A DNA stretch of 64,000 nucleotides from DATMRS01 sp035566015 (GCA_035566015.1 DATMRS010000022.1:346882-410881); one strand, 5' to 3'; shown: positions 27,356 to 36,268, counted from the stretch's first letter. The notes: generated from the sequence alone by a model not told the origin. Program-made: numbers and translations.

Positions 27356-27554
27356 TGTTGCCTCCCCCCAACGCACCAGCTACGCGACATGCGCGAAGGG
27401 GGAGTGCTGTAACGACCTGCCGTCGCCCCCTTCGTTCCGGCCGCGACCCTATCCTACCTTCTGCGCGTCAGGGCAAGTAGAGCCAATATCGAGGGATTGC
27501 GTACGCCCGCTTATCGGGCACGGCTATTACGCCGTGGGCGGCGTAGACGGCAAG

Positions 27555-27586
27555 ACGGGCGCATCCCCATGTGGGGACGCGCCCGT
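27555..27586 (-). terminator. Strong stem-loop downstream of the small lipoprotein gene
   Basis: Arms ACGGGCGC-A-TCCCC and GGGGA-C-GCGCCCGT form a 13-pair stem with one mismatch and an ATGT loop. It lies about 40 bases after the 27628 stop and before the CHAT gene promoter region. It lacks a clear U-tract on the minus strand, so it may act as an RNA 3' stabiliser or a factor-assisted terminator. Confidence 0.55.
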
Positions 27587-27627
27587 TCGCCAAAATCAGG
27601 CCGCGTCCGAAAGGACGCGGGCGCCGA

Positions 27628-27876
27628 TCAGTTGGTGTTGCCCGCAGCGTCGGCCGCGTCGGCAGCGTTGTCGGCCGCCTGGTGCAGGTTGTCGGCCGCG
27701 TTCTCGAGAACGGCCTCGTCCTGCGCATTGGTGGCGTTGTCCGCCGCAGCCTCGAGGTTGTCGGCCGCGGTGTCCAGATTCTCGACAGCGTTCTCGGCCG
27801 CGGTATCGGGCTTCTTGTTGCACGCCGCCAGGCTCACCAAGCCAGCGGCGGCGAGAACAAAGACGATCTTCTTCAT
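27628..27876 (-). CDS. Small Ala/Asp/Asn-rich lipoprotein (entericidin-like leader)
   Basis: The 82-residue protein starts at the ATG at 27876, with GGGAG 8 bases upstream. The lipoprotein signal is clear (hydrophobic run ending LAAC), so Cys19 should be lipidated. The mature part is a repetitive acidic helix made of units like AADNLxxAADNA, built from Ala, Asp, Asn and Glu, which predicts an amphipathic coiled coil like that of Lpp-type proteins. No enzymatic motif is present. It is transcribed away from the glycosyltransferase gene and is followed by a strong stem-loop. A structural or stress role in the envelope is a guess. Confidence 0.75.
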   Translation of the reverse strand: MKKIVFVLAAAGLVSLAACNKKPDTAAENAVENLDTAADNLEAAADNATNAQDEAVLENAADNLHQAADNAADAADAAGNTN

Positions 27877-28134
27877 GCGAGCAGCTCCCGTAGCATTATC
27901 GTTTGGGCCCGGCCGAACGCCGTCCCAGAAGCCCCCCATAACGACGCGAAATGCACCGTCAACGGGGAAATTTCATTTAGATGAACGTGGGATGCTGGAA
28001 TATGTTGCGCCGCACAAGCCAAAATCGCAACTTTTTAACGCGTGGAGCATTCTTGATCGTAGATGCGAAGTCCGTCCGGACTTCGATTTCAACAAGCCTT
28101 GGGCCAAGGCGGCTGACCGGAACGAGGGCGAGCC
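27877..28134. promoter_or_regulatory. Divergent intergenic region between the lipoprotein and glycosyltransferase genes
   Basis: The 258 bases lie between divergently transcribed genes and must hold both promoters. The part around 27980-28060 is the most AT-rich of the neighbourhood (TTTCATTTAG, CAACTTTTTAACG), as expected for promoter DNA. I could not assign exact boxes. No credible small gene is present. Confidence 0.4.
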
Positions 28135-30414
28135 ATGAGTCGGGAGAGCGGCGTGCGTAAAGTGCAGCGGATTGCGCTGATCGGAAATTATCCGCCGCGT
28201 CAATGCGGTATCGCTACTTTCACGGCGGATGTGCATGCCGCGCTGATCGATGCCTTCCCCGAAATGGCGGTCGATGTGTACGCCATGGACGATCCTGGCG
28301 CCGATTACGCCTACGGCCCCGCGGTCGTCTGCCGGATCCGGCAGGAGGAGGTGGCCGACTATCAGGCCGCCGCGCACCGCATAAATGGCGAAAACACCGA
28401 TGTTGTGCTGGTGCAGCACGAATATGGAATATTTGGCGGGGCGGCCGGTTTGCACCTTTTGCGGCTGCTCGACCGTATCGACGCGCCGGTCGTCGTCACG
28501 CTTCATACCGTTCTAGAGGAGCCCGCGCCCGATCAGCGCGCCGTCCTCGACGCACTGGCGCGCCGCGCCTCGCGCCTGATCGTGATGGCGGAAAAGGGCC
28601 GCGAGATATTGGAGCGGGTTCATGGCGTGCCGGGGGACCGGATCGCGGTGGTGCCCCATGGCGTGCCCGATCGGCCGCTCCTCGACCCCGACCAGATGAA
28701 GCCCCGCTTTGGCTTCGAGGGACGGCGGGTGCTGCTGACATTCGGCCTGCTATCTCCAGGCAAGGGGATCGAGACAATGATCCGGGCGATGCCGGCGATC
28801 GCGGCCGCCCATCCCGACAGCCTCTATGTCATTCTCGGCGCCACCCATCCGCATCTCGTCGCGCGCGAAGGGGAAGCCTATCGCGAAACGCTCCAGACAC
28901 TCGTCGCCGAAGTCGGCATGATCGATCATGTCGTGCTCGTCGACGGCTTTGTTGAGCAGGAACGGCTGCTCGACTATCTCGCCGCCGCCGATATCTACGT
29001 CACGCCTTATACCAATCCGGCGCAGATCACGTCGGGCACATTGGCTTATGCGGTCGGCCTCGGCAAGCCGGTGGTCTCGACGCCTTATTGGTATGCCAGC
29101 GAATTGCTGGCCGATGGGGTGGGCGCGCTCACTCCTTTCGGCGACAGCGCCGCGCTGGGGCGGACGATCAACGATCTGCTCGGCGATCCCGCGCGGCTGG
29201 AGGCGATGCGCGAACGGGCGTGGCAGTTGGGGCGGGGCATGACCTGGCAGTCGCTCGCGCGCGCTTATGTGGCGATTTGCGAGGAGGCGCTGGTGCGGCG
29301 CCCCGTGCGGCTCGTGCCCGGCGCACGCGATCCGCATGAAAGGATTGCGCCGCGCCTCGACGCCATCGAACGGCTCACCGACGATTGCGGGATCGTTCAG
29401 CACGCTATCTTCAACGTGCCCGATCGGAGCCACGGCTATTGCGTCGACGACAATTGCCGCGCGCTGATGCTGATGCACCGTCTCGACGGCGATCTTGCCC
29501 CGCGCGCCGACGAGCTTGCGGTCGATTATGCCTCGTTCGTCCAGCATGCCTGGAATGGCGAGATCGGCCGCTTCCGCAATTTCATGGCCTATGATCGCGG
29601 CTGGCTGGAGGAGGAGGGGTCGGAAGACAGTTTCGGCCGATCGCTCTGGTCGATCGGCGTCACGGCCGCTGAGGCACGTCGGCCCGAATTGCGGCGCTGG
29701 GCCTCGCACCTGTTCGATCAGGTCGCGCCGCGCGCGCTGGCGCTTGGCAGCCTGCGTGCGCAGGCCTTTTCCTTGCTTGGGGCGGATGCTCTGCTCGATG
29801 CCCATCCGGGGCACAGGCTGGCGATCACCGTCGTCGCCGATTTCGCCGGACGGCTGCATCAACAGCTCGCCGCCACCCGTCGCGCGGGCTGGGTCTGGTT
29901 CGAGCCGGTGCTGGGCTATGACAATGCGCGTCTGCCCGAGGCGTTGATCCGCGCCGGCCGGCGGCTCGGCAATGAGCGGCTGCTGACGGAGGGGCTGGAG
30001 GCGCTTACCTGGCTGGACGGTATCCAGCGTAATGAGGAGGGACGATTCCGGGCGGTCGGCACAGACAGCTTCGGCCGCGCCTTCACCCCGCCGATGCCGT
30101 TCGATCAACAGCCGCTCGAAGCCTGGGCGACGATCGACGCCGCGATATCGGCGCACGACGCGACCGGCGAGGGGCGCTGGCTGGAAAGCGCCTGGCGGGC
30201 GTGGCGCTGGTATCTCGGCGCCAATGATCTCGGCCTGCCGCTCGCCTCATTCATCGACGGGGGATGTTTTGACGGATTGATGAGCGACCGCGCAAATCTT
30301 AATCAGGGTGCCGAATCGGTTCTCTCCTATCAATTCGCCTGCTGCGCGATCGCGAAGCTGGCGACGCACGAAGCGGATAGCGGGGAGCAGCCGAAGGGCG
30401 TGGCGGCGTCCTAG
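28135..30414 (+). CDS. GT4-family glycosyltransferase with large C-terminal alpha-helical domain
   Basis: The protein has 759 residues. The N-terminal 380 residues are a GT-B glycosyltransferase: NYPPRQCGIATFTADV near residue 18 (donor/acceptor loop), a second Rossmann start at GLLSPGKGIETMI (about 205), and the C-terminal donor-site region TSGTLAYAVGLGKPVVSTPYWYASELL. The usual first Glu of the GT4 EX7E pair is not obvious there (Gln-Ile-Thr precedes SGT). Residues about 400-750 are helix-rich with Trp and conserved loops (SHGYCVDDNCRALM, GYDNARLPEALI), resembling an alpha/alpha-barrel glycan-binding or glycosidase-like domain. The ATG has GAGGG 7 bases upstream. It precedes a GH130-like gene by 45 bases, so they likely act on the same (perhaps mannose) glycan. 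Confidence 0.85.
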   Translation: MSRESGVRKVQRIALIGNYPPRQCGIATFTADVHAALIDAFPEMAVDVYAMDDPGADYAYGPAVVCRIRQEEVADYQAAAHRINGENTDVVLVQHEYGIFGGAAGLHLLRLLDRIDAPVVVTLHTVLEEPAPDQRAVLDALARRASRLIVMAEKGREILERVHGVPGDRIAVVPHGVPDRPLLDPDQMKPRFGFEGRRVLLTFGLLSPGKGIETMIRAMPAIAAAHPDSLYVILGATHPHLVAREGEAYRETLQTLVAEVGMIDHVVLVDGFVEQERLLDYLAAADIYVTPYTNPAQITSGTLAYAVGLGKPVVSTPYWYASELLADGVGALTPFGDSAALGRTINDLLGDPARLEAMRERAWQLGRGMTWQSLARAYVAICEEALVRRPVRLVPGARDPHERIAPRLDAIERLTDDCGIVQHAIFNVPDRSHGYCVDDNCRALMLMHRLDGDLAPRADELAVDYASFVQHAWNGEIGRFRNFMAYDRGWLEEEGSEDSFGRSLWSIGVTAAEARRPELRRWASHLFDQVAPRALALGSLRAQAFSLLGADALLDAHPGHRLAITVVADFAGRLHQQLAATRRAGWVWFEPVLGYDNARLPEALIRAGRRLGNERLLTEGLEALTWLDGIQRNEEGRFRAVGTDSFGRAFTPPMPFDQQPLEAWATIDAAISAHDATGEGRWLESAWRAWRWYLGANDLGLPLASFIDGGCFDGLMSDRANLNQGAESVLSYQFACCAIAKLATHEADSGEQPKGVAAS

Positions 30415-30459
30415 CCCGCCAGGCTCGTGTCGGGGAGTACGGAATAAGGTGGGTTACGC

Positions 30460-31740
30460 TTGCTTGATGTGATCCACTGGCCCTTGCGCCTGGAAGCCGA
30501 TCCGGCGCGTGTCGTTGTGCGCCCGTTTCACATCCCGATCGATGCGAAATCGGTGCCGGGAAGGCCGGGGCGCGTGCGACGCATCGTCGATGCAGTGCTG
30601 GCGATGGAACTGGACGCCGCCGATGCCGAATTGCAACTCGTCATGCGCGATTTCGAGGCGCGGCATTGGCAGACCCGTGCGGTATTCATGGCGCGCTACG
30701 GCGTGCTGGAAGAGGCACTGAAGCTCGACGGATCGTCGATTCCCGAAATCAAGAAGCAACTCATCGGCGCCTATTTCTGCCATGAATATAGCTATGCGGC
30801 GGCCGCGCTCACCAATCCCAGCATCATTCCGCATCCCGACCAGTCGGGCCTGACGCACGGCGCCGTCCGCATCATCATGTCGCTGCGCGCCGTGGGCGAG
30901 GGGCATATTTCCTCGGTGGCCTTTCGCGAGGGGATATTGGGCCCGGGCCGCGCCTTCGAATTGATGCCCGTGCCGCCCTTCGCGACGGCCGCGGACAGCG
31001 CGGTCGAGCTTGAGGACGGGGCGATCGAGGTGCATCGCCATCGCGACAGTTCGTTGTCGGGCACCGTTCTCTTCCCGATGACGGCGGCGCAGCGCAACGG
31101 CCTGGAAGATGTGCGCTTCGTCAAATTCACCCACAGCAACGGCGAAGTGGAGTGGATCGCGACCTATACCGCTTATTCGGGCATGACCATCCGTTCGGAA
31201 ATGCTGCGCACGCGCGATTTCCGCACCTTCGTGCTGGAGCCGATGAACGGTCCGGCGGCGCGCAACAAGGGCATGGCGCTGTTCCCGCGCCGGGTGAACG
31301 GCCATTATATGATGATCGGCCGGCAGGATGGCGAGAATCTCTTCCTCCTGAAATCGCGCGAGCTTGAGCATTGGGGGGAGGGGCAGTTGCTGCTCACGCC
31401 CAAATATCCCTGGGAACAGGTGCAGATCGGCAATTGCGGATCGCCGATCGAGTTGGACGAGGGCTGGCTGCTGCTCACGCATGGCGTGGGCGCGATGCGC
31501 AAATATTCGATCGGCGCGGTGCTGCTCGACAAGGAGGACCCTTCGCGTGTCCTCGGCCGGCTGCGCGAGCCGCTGCTTTCCGCCGCGAATGAGGATCGCG
31601 AGGGCTATGTGCCCAATGTCGTCTATACCTGCGGCGGGATCCGCCATGGGCCACTGCTGTTCGTGCCCTATGGCGTGGCGGACAGTTCGGTAGCGTTCAG
31701 CTTCGTCTCGATCGCCGATCTGCTCGCCGAAATGAAATAA
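30460..31740 (+). CDS. GH130 family glycoside phosphorylase/hydrolase-like protein
   Basis: The 426-residue protein is translated from a TTG (30460) with AAGGTGGG upstream; a GTG at 30469 is an alternative. Blade-like repeats of a five-bladed propeller are visible, with the typical start VVRPFHIP and the phrases LTNPSIIPHPDQSG, FTHSNGEVEWIATYTAYSG, PRRVNGHYMMIGRQDG and DEGWLLLTHGVG. These match GH130 enzymes, which split beta-mannosidic bonds by phosphorolysis (some by hydrolysis). The pair with the GT4 gene just upstream suggests synthesis and recycling of a beta-mannoside or capped glycan. Cytoplasmic; no signal peptide. The substrate is not determined by the sequence. Confidence 0.85.
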   Translation: MLDVIHWPLRLEADPARVVVRPFHIPIDAKSVPGRPGRVRRIVDAVLAMELDAADAELQLVMRDFEARHWQTRAVFMARYGVLEEALKLDGSSIPEIKKQLIGAYFCHEYSYAAAALTNPSIIPHPDQSGLTHGAVRIIMSLRAVGEGHISSVAFREGILGPGRAFELMPVPPFATAADSAVELEDGAIEVHRHRDSSLSGTVLFPMTAAQRNGLEDVRFVKFTHSNGEVEWIATYTAYSGMTIRSEMLRTRDFRTFVLEPMNGPAARNKGMALFPRRVNGHYMMIGRQDGENLFLLKSRELEHWGEGQLLLTPKYPWEQVQIGNCGSPIELDEGWLLLTHGVGAMRKYSIGAVLLDKEDPSRVLGRLREPLLSAANEDREGYVPNVVYTCGGIRHGPLLFVPYGVADSSVAFSFVSIADLLAEMK

Positions 31741-31770
31741 CCCCGGCTGACGCGGCCGGGGCTACTTTCT
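31741..31770 (+). terminator. Rho-independent type terminator after the GH130 gene
   Basis: Immediately after the TAA, arms CCCCGGC (31741-31747) and GCCGGGG (31755-31761) pair with a 7-base loop and are followed by CTACTTTCTTC, a weak T-rich run. It sits between convergent genes. Confidence 0.65.
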
Positions 31771-31787
31771 TCGAGGAGGGGGCGCCC

Positions 31788-32129
31788 TCAGCAGGGCCGT
31801 CCGTCGGACTTGTCGATCGCGCGCCCGGCGAGTGCGCCCGCGCCCGCGCCGATGATCGTACCCAGCGTTTTGTCACCCCGGCCTGCGACTTCGTGGCCCA
31901 GCAAGCCGCCGGCGATTCCGCCGATCGCAAGGCCGCCATTGCCCTTGTCGTAGCAGCGGTGGTTGGACCGATAATGCCGCTTATGGGTACGATGATGGCC
32001 GCGCTTGTAGGCGACCGTCTGATAGCCCGCGCGATTATAGCCCGGATTGGCGGAAGCGGCGGCTGGCAGGACGGTGGCAGCCATGGTGGCCGAGACGGTG
32101 GCGGCGGCGATGATGCGGGCGAGGATCAT
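31788..32129 (-). CDS. Exported glycine-zipper (2TM) protein
   Basis: The protein has 113 residues and starts at the ATG at 32129, with GGGAG 8 bases upstream; an in-frame extension to 32186 has no ribosome binding site. A signal peptide ends in AAASA. The mature protein has a His/Arg/Tyr-rich basic stretch (KRGHHRTHKRHYRSNHRC) followed by a glycine-zipper segment (GGLAIGGIAGGLLGHEVAG ... GTIIGAGAGALAG), the pattern of Rick_17kDa/YMGG-like surface antigens. It is probably an outer-membrane or periplasmic protein. Two Cys, in the basic stretch and at the last residue, could form a disulfide. It converges with the GH130 gene. Confidence 0.8.
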   Translation of the reverse strand: MILARIIAAATVSATMAATVLPAAASANPGYNRAGYQTVAYKRGHHRTHKRHYRSNHRCYDKGNGGLAIGGIAGGLLGHEVAGRGDKTLGTIIGAGAGALAGRAIDKSDGRPC

Positions 32130-32362
32130 GGTTCTGTCTCCCTGACAATGTCGATGGCCTGGCTTGTGGCGGGGAGGGGGTGACAATGTTCTGAATGACG
32201 CTGTCAGCCTCCGTTCAGATCGCGCGGCCGGCTTGAAGAAGCGGCGCCAGCGCCCCAGATGGGGAAGCGCTGCGGCATCGCCGGTTTGCCAAGCGCCTTG
32301 CGCTCCGCTAGGTGCGGCGACGACTTTTCAGCATCAGAATCCAGACCCGGAGACCACAGCCC

Positions 32363-34042
32363 ATGGCCGTGCAGTACAGCTTCGTCATGAAGGGCTTGAC
32401 CAAGACCTTCCCCGGCGCGCCCAAGCCCGTGCTCAACAACATCCATCTTCAGTTCCTGCCGGGCACGAAGATCGCGATCATCGGCGTGAACGGCGCCGGC
32501 AAGTCGACGCTGATGAAGATCATGGCGGGCATGGACACCGAATATTCGGGCGAGGCCTGGGCGGCCGAGGGCATCCGCGTCGGCTATCTGCCACAGGAGC
32601 CGCAGCTCGATCCCGACAAGACGGTGAAGCAGAATGTGATGGACGGCGTGCGCGGCGTCGCCGACATGCTCGATCGCTTCAACGAGATTTCGAACCTGAT
32701 GGCCGATCCGCCCGAGGATGCCGATTTCGACGCGCTGCTGGCGGAGATGGGCGACCTTCAGGAAAAGATCGACACGGTGGACGGTTGGACGCTCGACAAC
32801 CAGCTTGAGATCGCGATGGAGGCGCTGCGCTGCCCGCCGGGGGATTCGCCGGTGGACAAGCTGTCGGGCGGCGAGCGTCGCCGCGTCGCGCTCTGCAAGC
32901 TGCTGCTGGAAAAGCCCGATATCCTGCTGCTCGACGAGCCGACCAACCATCTCGATGCCGAGAGCGTCGCCTGGCTTGAGAATCACCTCATCAACTATGC
33001 TGGCAACGTCATCCTCGTCACCCACGATCGCTATTTCCTCGATAATGTCGTCGGCTGGGTGCTCGAGCTTGATCGTGGGCGCGGCCTGCCTTTCGAAGGC
33101 AATTATTCCGCCTGGCTGGAGGCGAAGGCCAAGCGGATGGAGCAGGAAGAGCGCGAGGAAGCGGGCCGCCAGAAGGCAATCAAGGAAGAGCTGGAATGGA
33201 TCCGGCAAAGCCCCAAGGCGCGCCAGTCCAAATCCAAGGCCCGTATCCGCGCGTTCGACGAACTGGTCGAGAAGCAGAATGCCCGCGCGCCCGGCAAGGC
33301 GCAGATCGTCATCCAGACGCCCGAGCGGCTGGGCGGCAAGGTGATCGAGGTCAAGGGCGTCACCAAGGCTTATGGCGACAAATTGCTGTTTGAGGATCTG
33401 AGCTTCAGCCTGCCGCCCGGCGGCATCGTCGGCGTGATCGGACCGAACGGCGCGGGCAAGACCTCGCTCTTCCGTCTCATCACCGGCCAGGAGAAGCCGG
33501 ACGCGGGCGAGGTGGACATCGGCCCGACGGTGCGGCTTGGCTATGTCGACCAGAGCCGCGACGCGCTCGATCCCACCAAGAATGTGTGGGAGGAGGTATC
33601 GGGCGGCCATGACCTGATGACGGTCGGCAAGTTCGAAATGTCGACGCGCGCTTATGTCGGCGCGTTCAACTTCAAGGGATCGGACCAGCAGAAGAAGGTC
33701 GGCCAACTTTCGGGCGGCGAGCGCAATCGCGTGCACATGGCCAAGATGCTGAAGGAGGGCGGCAACGTCCTCCTGCTCGACGAGCCGACCAACGACCTCG
33801 ACGTGGAGACGCTACGCGCGCTGGAGGAGGCACTGGAGAATTTCGCCGGCTGCGCGGTGGTCATCAGCCACGACCGCTTCTTCCTCGATCGTCTGGCGAC
33901 GCATATCCTGGCGTTCGAGGGCGACAGCCATGTCGAATGGTTCGAAGGCAATTTCGAATCCTATGAGGAGGATAAGCGCCGCCGCCTCGGCGACGCCGCC
34001 GACCGCCCGACGCGCCTCGCCTACAAAAAGCTGACGCGATAG
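32363..34042 (+). CDS. ettA: Energy-dependent translational throttle ABC-F ATPase
   Basis: The 559-residue ABC-F protein has two ATPase domains and no membrane segment. Walker A motifs: GVNGAGKST and GPNGAGKTS. Signatures: LSGGERRRVALC and LSGGERNRVHMAK. Walker B motifs: LLLDEPTNHLDA and LLLDEPTNDLDV. The linker between domains (SPKARQSKSKARIRAFDEL) is the P-site tRNA interaction motif region. The length matches EttA. It binds the ribosomal E site and gates entry into elongation according to ATP/ADP. The start at 32363 (MAVQYSFVMKGLTK) matches the family; upstream in-frame sequence has no support. Confidence 0.95.
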   Translation: MAVQYSFVMKGLTKTFPGAPKPVLNNIHLQFLPGTKIAIIGVNGAGKSTLMKIMAGMDTEYSGEAWAAEGIRVGYLPQEPQLDPDKTVKQNVMDGVRGVADMLDRFNEISNLMADPPEDADFDALLAEMGDLQEKIDTVDGWTLDNQLEIAMEALRCPPGDSPVDKLSGGERRRVALCKLLLEKPDILLLDEPTNHLDAESVAWLENHLINYAGNVILVTHDRYFLDNVVGWVLELDRGRGLPFEGNYSAWLEAKAKRMEQEEREEAGRQKAIKEELEWIRQSPKARQSKSKARIRAFDELVEKQNARAPGKAQIVIQTPERLGGKVIEVKGVTKAYGDKLLFEDLSFSLPPGGIVGVIGPNGAGKTSLFRLITGQEKPDAGEVDIGPTVRLGYVDQSRDALDPTKNVWEEVSGGHDLMTVGKFEMSTRAYVGAFNFKGSDQQKKVGQLSGGERNRVHMAKMLKEGGNVLLLDEPTNDLDVETLRALEEALENFAGCAVVISHDRFFLDRLATHILAFEGDSHVEWFEGNFESYEEDKRRRLGDAADRPTRLAYKKLTR

Positions 34043-34083
34043 GATCGACATTCGGCATTGGGGGTGCGCGCGTCCTCTCCGTC

Positions 34084-34238
34084 ATTCCGGCGGATGCCGG
34101 AATCCATGGGTGACGGTACATAAGGAAGCGCACCGGGACCGTGGGCCCCGGCTTCCGCCGGGGTGACGGGGAAGGGCATCGGTTCATTTTGAGACGCTTG
34201 CCCGCTGTCCTCGTCATTCCCGCCTTCTGGCAATGACG
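34084..34238. repeat. Cluster of short inverted repeats of a dispersed intergenic family
   Basis: Three hairpin units lie between ettA and the 34268 gene. ATTCCGGC/GCCGGAAT is at 34084-34103. CCCCGGC/GCCGGGG is at 34146-34163. CGTCATT...AATGACG is at 34212-34238. They share the GTCATTCC and GGAATCCATGG words with elements near 43000 and 61640, so they are copies of one intergenic family. No coding frame is credible in this gap. Confidence 0.75.
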
Positions 34239-34267
34239 GAGGAAAGGGTGGGGCCGGTCTCTCGCGC

Positions 34268-34660
34268 TCAATAATAATCGGCCGGATCGGGCGTGGGCAT
34301 GTTGCAGGCTTTCGTGTGCCCTTTCTTGCAGGAGGCGACCTGCCTGCGCCACACCGCCATCGCGTCGGCGTAGGCGCGCTGCTGACGGGCGTAGCGGCGG
34401 GCGTCGCGCGCGACGACCTGATTATGCTGCTCGACCGAGGCGCGGTATTGCGCCATGTCGGCTTCATATTGGCCCTGATTGGTGGCGTTCACCACCTTGG
34501 TGGCCTCGATATTGCCTTGGATATTATTGTTGAGCGACTGGGTTTCGGTCTGTTCGCGCGCATTGGCGACAGCCTGGCCGGCGGCGTCCTGTGCGTGGGC
34601 CGCGCTGATCGCAAGGGGCGCCGCCAGCAGGAACAATAGGGGACGGGGCAGCGAAACCAT
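34268..34660 (-). CDS. Small exported protein of unknown function, helical
   Basis: The protein has 130 residues from the ATG at 34660. A signal peptide ends SAAHAQ. The mature part is Gln/Asn/Ala-rich and probably a long helix (EQTETQSLNNNIQGNIEATK ... ARRYARQQRAYADAMAVWRRQ), then two Cys (in ASCKKGHTKACNMP) that may bond, and ends DPADYY. I do not recognise the family. The signal, ribosome binding context (AGAAAAGATC) and codon use support a real gene. Neighbours give no functional hint. Confidence 0.7.
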   Translation of the reverse strand: MVSLPRPLLFLLAAPLAISAAHAQDAAGQAVANAREQTETQSLNNNIQGNIEATKVVNATNQGQYEADMAQYRASVEQHNQVVARDARRYARQQRAYADAMAVWRRQVASCKKGHTKACNMPTPDPADYY

Positions 34661-34732
34661 GATCTTTTCTCCATCGCTATGGCGGAGGGACAACGTTTCG
34701 GTCCCAGGCCGCGTTCCCGGCGAGGTCTGTCG

Positions 34733-35485
34733 TTAGCGCACCCGTTTCACGTACATTGCGCCGCCCTCGCGCCGTTCGGTAGTGAACTGAGGCAAGGCCT
34801 CGATCAGATCCGACAGGCGCGCATAGCCATAGTTGCGCGCATCGAAGGAGGAGCGATTGCCCGCGCGCTGGCCGATCTCCGACAGGCTGGCAAAGCCCCG
34901 CTCGTCGCGTTTGGACGCCTTGAAGGCGGCGCCCAGCAGCTTCATCAACGCATCGTCCGCTGCGGCCGATCGCGGCTCGTCCGGCTTGGCCTCGGCCGGG
35001 CCGGCGACGGGCTCCGGCTCTTCCGGGTCCACGGCACGCGCGATAACGTCGATATCGATGAAGCGCGTGCAGGCCTGCCGGAAGCCCTCGGGCGTCTTGG
35101 CGGTGCCGAAGCCGTAGACGGGCAGACCCTCCTGCCGAATACGCAGCGCCAGCGGCATGAAATCGCTGTCGCTGGACATCAGGCCGAACCCGTCGACCTT
35201 GCCGCGAAACAGAAGGTCCATCGCGTCGATGGTCATCTTCATGTCGGTGGCGTTCTTGCCTTTGGTGAGATCGAACTGCTGTTGCGGCTCGATCGCGTAG
35301 CGATGCGTCATATCCGCCCAGCGGCGAAGCTGCGGCTTGCTCCAGTTGCCGTAGGCGCGGCGCACGTTCACGGTGCCGAGTTCGGCCAGCACGGTCAGCA
35401 CGGGATCAAGTGCGGCGGGCGACGCATTATCGGCGTCGATCAGCAAGGCGATGTTGGCGACGGGGGCGACGTGGCTGTTCACCAT
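34733..35485 (-). CDS. NYN domain (LabA/DUF88-like) protein with C-terminal LOTUS/OST-HTH domain
   Basis: The protein has 250 residues. The NYN domain (about 10-150) has the PIN-like acidic residues: Asp17/Asp19 in LLIDADNAS, Asp81 in GKNATDMKM, and Asp105/Asp107 in MSSDSDFMPLA. A Pro/Ala-rich linker follows. A C-terminal LOTUS/OST-HTH domain (about 180-250) includes FDARNYGYARLSDLIEALPQF. NYN-LOTUS proteins are predicted RNA-binding metal-dependent ribonucleases. The preserved acidic set suggests activity, but the target RNA is unknown. The start is ATG at 35485. It precedes nothing in an obvious operon. Confidence 0.9.
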   Translation of the reverse strand: MVNSHVAPVANIALLIDADNASPAALDPVLTVLAELGTVNVRRAYGNWSKPQLRRWADMTHRYAIEPQQQFDLTKGKNATDMKMTIDAMDLLFRGKVDGFGLMSSDSDFMPLALRIRQEGLPVYGFGTAKTPEGFRQACTRFIDIDVIARAVDPEEPEPVAGPAEAKPDEPRSAAADDALMKLLGAAFKASKRDERGFASLSEIGQRAGNRSSFDARNYGYARLSDLIEALPQFTTERREGGAMYVKRVR

Positions 35486-35536
35486 GCGGATCGCACCGTT
35501 CCGGCCTGCAATGGGTTGCGCATCTTTCCTCCCCGG

Positions 35537-36178
35537 TCAGGTCGCAGGTTCGAACGCCCCGCTCTTTTCGTCAAGCAGATGGAGGATGCCGTCGGCGATC
35601 GCGAAATAGGCGCCGTGCAGGCTGACGAGGCCGAGCGACTCGCGCCGGGCAATATTGGGGAAGGTCCGCAGGTTGGCGAGGCCGACGCGCACCGTCTCAT
35701 GCTCCATCGCACGCCGGGCGGGGCCGTGGATGTCGTCGCCATGCTCGGCAACGATCCGTTCGCGCGCGTCATCCAGAAGATCGATCCAGTGGGCGATGAA
35801 GCCGCCTTCGCCCGGCTTCGCGTCCTTGAACGATTGACTGAGCGCCGCGCCGCAGCCGCCGCACATGCCGTGGCCCATGATGACGATGTCGCGCACCTCC
35901 AGCTCCATCACCGCGAATTCCAGCGCCGCGGAAACGCCATGACGGCCGCCACCCACCTCATAAGGCGGCACCATGTTGGCGATGTTGCGGACGACGAAAA
36001 TCTCGCCGGGCGAGGTATCGAATATCTCGGCCGGATCGCACCGGCTGTCCGAACAGGCGATCACCATCGTGCGTGGATGCTGCCCTTCGGACAGCTCGGC
36101 CCAGCGGGCCCGCTGCTTGGCCCAGCCATTGGCCCGGAAGCGTCGGTATCCGGCAAGCAGATTGGTGTAATCGGTCAT
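35537..36178 (-). CDS. can: Beta-class carbonic anhydrase
   Basis: This is a 213-residue zinc enzyme that interconverts CO2 and bicarbonate. The metal and active-site residues are Cys42, Asp44 and Arg46 in ACSDSRCDP, and His103 and Cys106 in MGHGMCGGCG. The ATG at 36178 gives a standard-length protein. The frame runs far upstream antisense to lipA, which is a base-composition artefact. It is divergent from lipA with a 90-base gap. Cytoplasmic. Confidence 0.95.
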   Translation of the reverse strand: MTDYTNLLAGYRRFRANGWAKQRARWAELSEGQHPRTMVIACSDSRCDPAEIFDTSPGEIFVVRNIANMVPPYEVGGGRHGVSAALEFAVMELEVRDIVIMGHGMCGGCGAALSQSFKDAKPGEGGFIAHWIDLLDDARERIVAEHGDDIHGPARRAMEHETVRVGLANLRTFPNIARRESLGLVSLHGAYFAIADGILHLLDEKSGAFEPAT

Positions 36179-36268
36179 GAGTCGCCGCCTGTTCTGTGGT
36201 TGCGGGTGCCGCATGACTCCGAAAGGGTAGGGGTGGCAACCCCTGACCATCGACGCTATTTGCCACCC

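Noticed and set aside
34679..36268. An in-frame upstream extension of lipA giving 836 codons
   Set aside because: It crosses antisense through the NYN and carbonic anhydrase genes; LipA family length and N-terminus support 36269.
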